From Prevotella sp. (GTDB lineage Bacteria > Bacteroidota > Bacteroidia > Bacteroidales > Bacteroidaceae): a DNA stretch of 5,124 nucleotides. The first letter of the stretch is position 1. Every line of letters begins with the position of its first letter. Shown in pieces: positions 1-5,124 of this stretch. The notes beneath the pieces were generated by a model. The model saw only the letters and a program-made list of their open reading frames with translations. It ran no database searches and had not been told where the DNA came from. Where the stretch lies: positions 1 to 5,124 of the forward strand of contig JAJQAR010000192.1 of assembly GCA_021203705.1 (NCBI GenBank). Direction: 5' to 3'. The translations under genes were made by a program, and so were the position numbers.

Positions 1-606
1 CTCGAAGATCAGTCACTGCCGACAGAGTTCAGCACGGGTATCGCTATCGGCATGCTCAACAACCGTCCTGACGTACACTATGCAGAGATGAGTCTTGCAC
101 AGTGTTTCTATGACGTAAAGACAGCACGCTCAAAGTTCTATCCGAGCATTACTATCAGCGGTTCTGGTGCATTTACCAACAGTTCTGGTGTTGCAATAGT
201 GAACCCAGGGAAGTGGCTACTTAGTGCGGTAGGTAGTCTTGTACAGCCGATATTCATGAACGGACAGCTTATTGCCAACCTTAAAGTGGCTAAGGCAGAG
301 GAGGAACAGGCATATAATACTTGGCAAAACGCTATCCTGTCTGCCGGCAGTGAGGTAAGCAATGCTCTCGTGCTTTACAACTCTTCTGATGAGAAGAGCC
401 AGCTGGAGGCTAAACAGGTGGAAAGCCTGAAGAAAAACGTTGAAGACACAAGAGACTTGTTCCACATGAGTGGCAGCACTTATCTTGAGGTTATCAGCGC
501 ACAACAGTCATTGTTGAACGCCGAACTGTCAAAGGTTGAGGATGATTTCTACAAGATGCAGGCTGTTGTTAACCTGTATTACGCATTAGGCGGTGGGCGC
601 GACTGA
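1..606 (+). CDS. Outer-membrane efflux channel, TolC/NodT family (RND pump component), 3' part
   Basis: This is the C-terminal part (201 residues) of a TolC-type outer-membrane factor, the trimeric channel through which RND or similar pumps export drugs or other compounds across the outer membrane. The reading frame is open from base 1, so the real start is upstream; the ATG at 52 is internal. Family marks seen directly: LNNRPDVHYAE near the start of the second repeat, a segment SKFYPSITISGSG entering the beta-barrel strands, QPIFMNGQL before a long helix rich in A, E and K, a helix with EVSNAL, the STYLEVISAQQSLLNAE stretch, and the ending LYYALGGG typical of the RND outer-membrane lipoprotein (NodT) group. 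The expected membrane-fusion and inner-membrane pump genes would lie just upstream, outside the window. The next gene starts 36 bp downstream on the same strand with no terminator between, so the two are probably co-transcribed. The family call is firm; the substrate cannot be told. Confidence 0.93.
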   Translation, partial: LEDQSLPTEFSTGIAIGMLNNRPDVHYAEMSLAQCFYDVKTARSKFYPSITISGSGAFTNSSGVAIVNPGKWLLSAVGSLVQPIFMNGQLIANLKVAKAEEEQAYNTWQNAILSAGSEVSNALVLYNSSDEKSQLEAKQVESLKKNVEDTRDLFHMSGSTYLEVISAQQSLLNAELSKVEDDFYKMQAVVNLYYALGGGRD

Positions 607-642
607 CCGTCACCAATTATAAACTTTCAATAATTTAAAGCT

Positions 643-1416
643 ATGATTAGTCCAAAAGCAGAAATTGACCCGAAAGCGAAAATAGGAAAGAACGTAACAA
701 TCTATCCTTTCGCATATATTGAAGGAGATGTCGAGATTGGTGACGACTGCGTGATTTATCCTTACGTAAGCATCATGAACGGCACCCGTATGGGACGTGG
801 AAACAAGATTTACCAGAACACTGTTCTCGGTGCCATTCCACAAGATTTCAACTATCGTGGTGAAGATACTCAACTTATCATCGGAGAACACAACATAATC
901 CGTGAGAATGTTGTCATCAACCGCGCCACGCATGGTGAAGGAAAAACATATATCGGAAACCACAATTGCCTTATGGAAGGTGTGCACATTTCTCACGACA
1001 CGAGGATTGACGACCGCTGTGTGCTTGGCTATGGAGCGAAGGTGGCTGGTGATTGCCTTATTGAGAGCGACACTATCTTCTCTTCAAGTGTGATTATTAA
1101 CCCCGGCGCACGCATCGGTACACTGTCTATGATTGCCAGTGGTTGCCGTATCAGCCGTGACGTTCCCCCATTTATCGTAGCTGGTGACAACCCCGTTAGA
1201 TACAACGGTATCAATGGCTCTATCCTCACCACTCACGGTATCAGCGATAAGATACAAAGTCATATCGCTAACGCTTACCGACTTATCTTCCACGGACAGA
1301 CAAGCGTATTCGACTCTGTCATCCAAGTGAAAGAACAGGTGCCCGACAGTAGGGAGATAGGCCATATCGTTGAGTTTATCCAGGCTACGAAATTGGGTAT
1401 TATTAGCAAATTATGA
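643..1416 (+). CDS. lpxA: LpxA-family acyltransferase (acyl-ACP--UDP-N-acetylglucosamine O-acyltransferase-like)
   Basis: The product is 257 residues, close to E. coli LpxA (262), which transfers a 3-hydroxyacyl chain from acyl-ACP to the 3-OH of UDP-GlcNAc in the first, cytoplasmic step of lipid A synthesis. The N-terminal ~185 residues show hexapeptide repeats ([ILV]-G-x-x-x-x type) that form a left-handed beta-helix; DVPPFIVAGDNP then leads to a helical C-terminus with ANAYRLIF. Aligned without gaps to E. coli LpxA as I recall it, the catalytic dyad Asp74/His125 is kept (D68, H118) and His122 is kept (H115). Several other active-site residues differ: Lys76 to N70, His144 to D137, His160 to N153, and the Arg204/Arg205 pair to T197/H198. 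It also lacks the usual lpxD-lpxC/fabZ neighbours and sits behind an efflux gene. It may therefore be a paralogue with changed acyl or sugar specificity; the gene symbol denotes the family. The start ATG gives the expected LpxA N-terminus; no Shine-Dalgarno is visible, as is usual for Bacteroidetes. Confidence 0.88.
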   Translation: MISPKAEIDPKAKIGKNVTIYPFAYIEGDVEIGDDCVIYPYVSIMNGTRMGRGNKIYQNTVLGAIPQDFNYRGEDTQLIIGEHNIIRENVVINRATHGEGKTYIGNHNCLMEGVHISHDTRIDDRCVLGYGAKVAGDCLIESDTIFSSSVIINPGARIGTLSMIASGCRISRDVPPFIVAGDNPVRYNGINGSILTTHGISDKIQSHIANAYRLIFHGQTSVFDSVIQVKEQVPDSREIGHIVEFIQATKLGIISKL

Positions 1417-1451
1417 TGATTTCTAAGTTTATATCATTTTAGGTTGATTGG

Positions 1452-1489
1452 GTGGGACTGACCGTGAGGTTTGTCCCACTTTTCATTTT
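1452..1489 (+). terminator. Rho-independent terminator after the lpxA-like gene
   Basis: GTGGGAC (1452-1458) pairs perfectly with GTCCCAC (1473-1479). Inside, after a T-T mismatch and a G-U pair, ACC (1461-1463) pairs with GGT (1468-1470) around a GTGA loop, which is of the stable GNRA class. The stem is followed at once by TTTTCATTTT (1480-1489). It lies 35 bp past the stop codon of the lpxA-like gene. Read on the minus strand the hairpin has no T run after it, so it should end transcription only of the plus-strand efflux/lpxA unit and not of the convergent gene. Confidence 0.85.
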
Positions 1490-1542
1490 CCATTCTTCAT
1501 TTGAATACATTCGGTTTCAGCCGCACAGGTTTACACCACATC

Positions 1543-1584
1543 TAACTCTTAACTCTTAATTCTTCACTCTTAACTCTTCACTCC
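1543..1584. repeat. Degenerate 7-bp tandem repeat at a convergent gene end
   Basis: Six consecutive 7-bp units are seen: TAACTCT, TAACTCT, TAATTCT, TCACTCT, TAACTCT, TCACTCC. On the minus strand the unit reads AGAGTTA or AGAGTGA. The array starts in the intergenic gap and runs into the 3' end of the minus-strand thioredoxin-fold gene, whose TGA stop (1578-1580) is supplied by a repeat unit. A 15-bp segment of it (1550-1564) recurs in inverted orientation at 5026-5040, over the stop codon of the protease gene. From general familiarity, AAGAGTTAAGAGT-like runs are common between genes in Bacteroides and Prevotella; their function is not known to me. Confidence 0.8.
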
Positions 1585-2543
1585 CTTAACATCCAATTAC
1601 TTAAATACATTTCCACCTCATTTTTTGTCGGATCTTTCAACAGCACTTTCTTGTCATTGTCAAGCAAATACATCACCGGCATGGCAGGCAAATCGTAAAT
1701 GCAGTTCTCAACAATACCCGACTCGTCTATGCCGACAGTCCACGTCTGCGGCATACCGTTCTTTGTCTCATCCCACAGTGCCCTGTCGCCCTCAGTATAT
1801 ACAGCAAGAACTGTTAATGTATTGTTTGTAATCAAATCTTTTAGAAAATAACTGCCGTTTACCTCGTCGAGGATATCCTCACAATGCGGACAAGCAGGAT
1901 CGTAAAATATCAACAGCAGCATATCACCTTCGGTAGAATGTAACGTGTGCCGCTCCCCCTCACGGGTGGTATAGGAAAAATCGGAAGCCACATTCCCTGG
2001 ACGGTTCTTCCTTGCAGTCTCCAATTGCTTGGCAGGGCGTATGAGAGATACCTTAGGGATATTCGGCGTATTTACTAATTCCTCAAGAAAAATGATATAA
2101 TAGTCCTCTGAACGCATAGGAGAGCCTGGCTCATATAGATATTTCTCCGCAAGATCTGTTATTATGCTCAACGCAACAGAATCTACAGCAACTCCCTCCA
2201 ACAGTATTCTTATGGAAGGAGCTAATTCCTGTTCTTCGGCATGCGGAAATACAGAAAGATAGTTAACGAAATTGACCTCCATAAATTTCTCATCATGACT
2301 TCGTTGCTTATCTGCAAAGTCCATCTTATCCCAAAAATGCTGCAGAATATAAGCTGCCCTCTCTTTGGGCTCCGTCATACCCTCCGGCATCTCTGGCAAC
2401 GGCAACTCATAAGGCACCATTTCCTGCGGCATTTCCTCCTGAGCCGCAACATTCCCGCTATTCATACAACAGAGCATGAATACTAATATTTCAAACAACA
2501 CACCCCAGTTCCATGATTTATATAGAAACATTTTTCTCTCCAT
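1578..2543 (-). CDS. Exported DUF5106 plus thioredoxin-like domain protein with CPHC active site
   Basis: The 321-residue product is probably an exported thiol-disulfide oxidoreductase. An N-terminal hydrophobic stretch (about residues 14-28) ends at NVAA-Q (after residue 34), fitting signal peptidase I; C25 and C26 are not preceded by a good lipobox. A low-complexity Glu/Met/Pro segment (36-58) follows. Residues ~59-180 are helical and contain HFWDKMDFAD, resembling the Bacteroidetes DUF5106 domain. Residues ~185-315 have a TlpA/redoxin-like thioredoxin fold: LLLIFYDPACPHC with the CxxC at C218/C221, and a probable cis-Pro at P289 in PAMPVMYLLD. CPHC is the dipeptide pattern of oxidising DsbA, although the fold resembles TlpA, so the redox direction is unclear. 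The start at 2543 is the longest possible; a second ATG at 2531 (codon 5) has GGAG just upstream and could be used instead. The gene is divergent from the C10 protease gene and may share control with it. Substrate unknown. Confidence 0.85.
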   Translation of the reverse strand: MERKMFLYKSWNWGVLFEILVFMLCCMNSGNVAAQEEMPQEMVPYELPLPEMPEGMTEPKERAAYILQHFWDKMDFADKQRSHDEKFMEVNFVNYLSVFPHAEEQELAPSIRILLEGVAVDSVALSIITDLAEKYLYEPGSPMRSEDYYIIFLEELVNTPNIPKVSLIRPAKQLETARKNRPGNVASDFSYTTREGERHTLHSTEGDMLLLIFYDPACPHCEDILDEVNGSYFLKDLITNNTLTVLAVYTEGDRALWDETKNGMPQTWTVGIDESGIVENCIYDLPAMPVMYLLDNDKKVLLKDPTKNEVEMYLSNWMLRE

Positions 2544-2590
2544 TTAAACAAACGTTTATTCAATAACTATAAAGAATTATTACCACTCTG

Positions 2591-2598
2591 CAAATTTA
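2591..2598 (-). promoter_or_regulatory. Predicted Bacteroidetes -7 box for the thioredoxin-fold gene
   Basis: Read on the minus strand this is TAAATTTG followed by CAGA, a match to the Bacteroidetes -7 consensus TAnnTTTG. It lies 47 bp before the start codon at 2543, giving a predicted leader of about 40 nt. No clear TTTG -33 element is visible upstream. The box forms the left arm of an inverted repeat with the plus-strand promoter box. Confidence 0.6.
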
Positions 2599-2611
2599 CC
2601 ATATTTTTTCG

Positions 2612-2619
2612 TATATTTG
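2612..2619 (+). promoter_or_regulatory. Predicted Bacteroidetes -7 box for the C10 protease gene
   Basis: TATATTTG followed by CA matches the Bacteroidetes -7 consensus TAnnTTTG. It ends 36 bp before the ATG at 2656, which leaves a leader of about 30 nt that is A-rich and lacks a Shine-Dalgarno sequence, as usual in this phylum. The position expected for the -33 element (around 2586-2590) carries only a poor match and overlaps the arm holding the opposing promoter box. Confidence 0.68.
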
Positions 2620-2655
2620 CAGAACATTATAAACAACACTAACAACAAATAATTT

Positions 2656-5034
2656 ATGAGACATATAATCTGCACAATATTATTATTGACCGTTTCCCTA
2701 ACGGCATTTTCAAAAAGAGTGTCCTCTGATATCGCAAAGCAAAACGCATTGGACTTCCTTTCTTCAAAACATTCTTCATCTGGAGTGTTTTTGGAAAAGA
2801 GCACGCAACCGCTTAGTTCGCCATCTCTCTCGCAAGTATATTCCGATGATAACATATATGCGTTCAATATAGACACAGACGGTGGCTTTGTTCTCATTTC
2901 AGCCAGCGACCTAACACAGCCGGTTCTTGGATATACCGATAGTGGACAGTTTGACATTTCCCAAATCCCGACAGGATTGCAGGAGTTGCTCAATGCGATG
3001 TCATTGGCAATATCAAAGTTAGAGAGCGGAGAGTTAGAATGTCCATCTTTGGTGAGGAGCAATGTTTCATCAAGCGAAAAGACAGCCATTGCACCATTAA
3101 TACAGACACAATGGGGACAAAACTCGCCTTTCAATCTGCAATGCCCGATAATTGACGGCTCTAATGCGGTTACAGGTTGCGTTGCCACCACGATGTCGCA
3201 GATAATGTATTTTTTCAAATACCCGACAGAAGCGACGACGGAAATTCCCGCCTATTCAGATTATAGTGCACTACCGGCGACAACATTCAACTGGGATGCC
3301 ATGACAACATATTACAACAGTGCATACGACACTGACGATAGCCGCAATGCCGTTGCGGAACTGATGCACTATGCAGGACAGGCTGTGCAAATGGAATATG
3401 ATGTTTCCAGTTCTGGGGCGCTCTTGGAATCGATACCGCCAGCCTTGCAAAATTATTTCGGTTATGAGTGTGGCGGTACTATCGCTGTGGGTGCCAACTA
3501 CAAATACAATGAATTAGGCTCATTCCGTAGTTATTCCGACTTGGATAATCTGCTGTATAATGAATTGAAAGACGGGTATCCGTTTATATTATCAGGCGTA
3601 AGTGCCGATGATTACGGTCATGCCTTCATTGTGGATGGTTACGATGGCAACGGATATTACCATATCAACTGGGGATGGAACGGGTATCTCGATGGTTATT
3701 TCTCCTTATGCCTTTTGAATGCAACGAATGACATTTCCTTCCCCTTCTACCAGAGTGCAGTTATCGGTATACGCCCATACGCCGATGGAACAGAGGAAAA
3801 TGGCAGAGGGTGCAGTATTTATGAAATCAATGCAAGCAGTTCTATATTGACAAGAAGTTCAAGCGATAAGGACTTCTCACTCAACTTCACGTGGAGCGTC
3901 ATGGCTAACTTAGCGGAAGATAATATTTTCATTGAGACAAATTTCAACCTATACGACAGCAACGGTAATATCGTGCAACAAGAAATATGCGACCCTTCTT
4001 ATTTCTCTTTCCCTTCATGCGACGGCTATAATATCGTTTATCAGCCAGACATTGAACGTACTGCTTCTTTCGGCAAAAGTATTTCCGATGGCACATATTT
4101 CATCAAAGGTGTTTACCGTGTTTATCAGACAACGGAATGGAGCCCATTGTTACAGGCAGATACTGAGTGTTTGAAAGTTTCTATTTCTGGAAACAAAGCT
4201 ACTGTTACTACATACCCACAGATTTCATTGACCGTAAACTCCATGGAGGTGGAAGGCAACCTTCGAGTAAGCAATACACAACAGTTGAAAGTCAACATCA
4301 CTAACAACGGCTCGGAGTTTTACGACCAACTGTACCTCATCGAAGACAACAGCGTGAACAACAGTCCTTTCGTTCTGGTAAACGAAGGAGAAACAACAGA
4401 CGTGTATATCGACTACACTCCTACAAGGTCTGGCTCTCATACGTTATATCTGTCAACCACTTCCAGCAGTTCACATGGATTATTAGACTCTAAAAAAGTT
4501 ACGATATTGGATTCAACAAAAGGCATGACAACTCTTAAAGCCGAAATTCACACCAATTTGGAGAACGATGACAATGCTTATGCTGTAAAATATCTGTATT
4601 CCAATGAACTGACTTTCAACATCAGCATTACGAATACCGGTAAAAATATCTACGACAGTTATGTAACCCTCATATTCTATGCAAACGGTGACTATAGCGA
4701 TTCTTATACTGCACTATCACAGACCAAATTCAATGTGGCTCTTGAACCTGGCGAGACAACAGAATATTCTTATACAAATACTGAAATGAAAGCCGGAATG
4801 CAATATTACATCGTTGTGCAAAATGATGAGGATAAGGACATAGCTACTTATAATAACCTTAGAGTGGAAGCTGCCAGCATTTCTTCCGTAACCTCTGACG
4901 ACAACATTGAGGCAAACATCTATACCTTATATGGCACGGTTGTTGGTAGAGCATCAAATGCCACCATTAAAGAAACGCTCAATACTTTGCCGAAAGGTAT
5001 ATACATATTCAAAGGGAAGAAAGTCAAGAATTAA
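2656..5034 (+). CDS. Secreted C10 family (streptopain/SpeB-like) cysteine protease with T9SS-type sorting tail
   Basis: This 792-residue preproprotein is a papain-fold protease of the group that includes SpeB and Prevotella interpain A. Residues 1-19 form a signal peptide (cleavage near AFS-K). Residues ~22-130 are the SpeB-type propeptide, with YAFNIDTDGGFVLISASD and LGYTDSGQFD, which keeps the enzyme inactive until processed. The catalytic domain (~143-375) has TQWGQNSPFN (probable oxyanion Gln region at 152), catalytic C175 in VTGCVATTMSQIM, catalytic H322 in GHAFIVDGYD, and the Trp motif HINWGWNGYLDGYF (338-349). All key residues are present. Residues ~385-735 look like beta-sandwich regions, two of them sharing an ITNxG...YD motif. 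The end (~745-792), with NIYTLYGTVVG and LPKGIYIFKGKKV, resembles the type IX secretion C-terminal signal, so the enzyme is probably exported across the outer membrane and held at the surface or released. It likely degrades proteins for nutrition or host interaction; the target is unknown. It is transcribed divergently from the thioredoxin-fold gene. Confidence 0.95.
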   Translation: MRHIICTILLLTVSLTAFSKRVSSDIAKQNALDFLSSKHSSSGVFLEKSTQPLSSPSLSQVYSDDNIYAFNIDTDGGFVLISASDLTQPVLGYTDSGQFDISQIPTGLQELLNAMSLAISKLESGELECPSLVRSNVSSSEKTAIAPLIQTQWGQNSPFNLQCPIIDGSNAVTGCVATTMSQIMYFFKYPTEATTEIPAYSDYSALPATTFNWDAMTTYYNSAYDTDDSRNAVAELMHYAGQAVQMEYDVSSSGALLESIPPALQNYFGYECGGTIAVGANYKYNELGSFRSYSDLDNLLYNELKDGYPFILSGVSADDYGHAFIVDGYDGNGYYHINWGWNGYLDGYFSLCLLNATNDISFPFYQSAVIGIRPYADGTEENGRGCSIYEINASSSILTRSSSDKDFSLNFTWSVMANLAEDNIFIETNFNLYDSNGNIVQQEICDPSYFSFPSCDGYNIVYQPDIERTASFGKSISDGTYFIKGVYRVYQTTEWSPLLQADTECLKVSISGNKATVTTYPQISLTVNSMEVEGNLRVSNTQQLKVNITNNGSEFYDQLYLIEDNSVNNSPFVLVNEGETTDVYIDYTPTRSGSHTLYLSTTSSSSHGLLDSKKVTILDSTKGMTTLKAEIHTNLENDDNAYAVKYLYSNELTFNISITNTGKNIYDSYVTLIFYANGDYSDSYTALSQTKFNVALEPGETTEYSYTNTEMKAGMQYYIVVQNDEDKDIATYNNLRVEAASISSVTSDDNIEANIYTLYGTVVGRASNATIKETLNTLPKGIYIFKGKKVKN

Positions 5035-5040
5035 GAGTTA
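5026..5040 (+). repeat. Single copy of the 15-bp repeat core at the protease stop codon
   Basis: AAGAATTAAGAGTTA is the exact reverse complement of positions 1550-1564 in the heptamer array. Here it covers the last two codons and the TAA stop (5032-5034) of the protease gene, so at both gene ends the repeat reads in the direction of transcription and overlaps the 3' end of the coding sequence. Confidence 0.75.
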
Positions 5041-5090
5041 CCTGTTTTGCAAATTCAAATTTGTGAGACACGTTTTCAATATAAAACTGT

Positions 5091-5124
5091 AAATCTGCAC
5101 TACAAGTACCTGTAATGCAGATTT
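5091..5124 (+). terminator. Hairpin downstream of the C10 protease gene, probable terminator, cut by window edge
   Basis: AAATCTGCA (5091-5099) pairs perfectly with TGCAGATTT (5116-5124). Inside, after one C-A mismatch, TACA (5101-5104) pairs with TGTA (5111-5114) around a 6-nt loop. The right arm ends in TTT at the last base of the window, so any longer T run or further pairing cannot be seen. Its place 57 bp after the stop codon suits a terminator for the protease gene, possibly bidirectional because the left arm begins with AAA. A dispersed palindromic repeat is the alternative. Confidence 0.6.

Larger units (their letters stand above)
2587..2623. repeat. Inverted repeat containing both divergent promoter boxes
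   Basis: TCTGCAAATTTA (2587-2598) and TATATTTGCAGA (2612-2623) are reverse complements at 11 of 12 positions, separated by 13 bp of AT-rich sequence. Each arm contains one outward-facing -7 box. The symmetry may only reflect two similar promoters placed back to back, since TTTGCA is common at Bacteroidetes -7 boxes, but it could also serve as a binding site for a dimeric regulator. Confidence 0.7.

Noticed and set aside
52..606. ATG at 52 as the true start of the efflux channel gene
   Set aside because: The frame is open back to base 1 and the RPDV motif lies just after this ATG; in the family this motif is in mid-protein, so the gene is cut by the window edge and not a short separate gene.
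610..996. Minus-strand open frame of 128 codons opposite the lpxA-like gene
   Set aside because: It lies antisense to well-conserved hexapeptide repeats and has no recognisable protein features.
1543..1584. Short repeats as a possible CRISPR array
   Set aside because: Units are 7 bp, directly adjacent and degenerate, with no spacers and no cas genes nearby.
2241..2486. Plus-strand open frame of 81 codons opposite the thioredoxin-fold gene
   Set aside because: Rich in His, Arg and Leu with no domain; its composition is what antisense reading of the E/M/P-coding segment yields.
2545..2558. TAAAC/GTTTA inverted repeat and overlapping AAACGTTT palindrome next to the minus-strand start codon, as an operator
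   Set aside because: Only 5 paired bases in a very AT-rich leader; such a match is expected by chance and nothing else supports it.
2580..3218. Minus-strand open frame of 212 codons opposite the protease propeptide and catalytic Cys region
   Set aside because: The translation shows no recognisable domain, and the plus-strand frame encodes clear C10 propeptide and active-site motifs. It is an antisense shadow.
5050..5063. CAAATT/AATTTG palindrome after the protease stop codon as a terminator
   Set aside because: It leaves too small a loop, the pairs are nearly all A-T, and no T run follows; the hairpin at 5091-5124 is a better candidate.

Overview
The window looks like chromosomal DNA from a Bacteroidales bacterium, most likely Prevotella or a close relative. 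Four things suggest this: a full-length streptopain-type (C10) cysteine protease with a Por/T9SS-like C-terminal tail, a DUF5106-type thioredoxin-fold protein, promoter boxes of the Bacteroidetes form TAnnTTTG, and start codons without Shine-Dalgarno sequences in AT-rich leaders. The species assignment is an inference from these features and no database search was possible.

Layout. Positions 1-606 hold the C-terminal 201 residues of a TolC/NodT-type outer-membrane efflux channel whose start lies outside the window. After 36 bp, on the same strand, comes a complete LpxA-family acyltransferase (643-1416), which probably ends the efflux operon. A strong rho-independent terminator (1452-1489) closes this unit. 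A 42-bp run of degenerate 7-bp repeats (1543-1584) follows and reaches into the 3' end of the next, convergent gene. That gene (1578-2543, minus strand) encodes an exported DUF5106 plus thioredoxin-fold protein with a CPHC active site. A 112-bp divergent intergenic region (2544-2655) carries back-to-back promoter boxes embedded in a near-perfect inverted repeat. The largest gene (2656-5034, plus strand) encodes a 792-residue C10 protease: signal peptide, inhibitory propeptide, catalytic domain, about three beta-sandwich regions and a T9SS-like sorting tail. The last 90 bp carry a copy of the 15-bp repeat core over the stop codon and a 34-bp hairpin that ends exactly at the window edge.

How the parts may work together. 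The left half is envelope-related: an efflux channel plus a lipid A-type acyltransferase homologue. The right half pairs a thiol-disulfide protein with a secreted cysteine protease under a shared divergent control region. I see no CRISPR array, tRNA, rRNA, transposase or phage gene and no clear undescribed multi-gene system. The most notable points are the unusual active-site substitutions in the LpxA homologue, its place behind an efflux operon, and the interlocked divergent promoters between the thioredoxin-fold gene and the protease gene.
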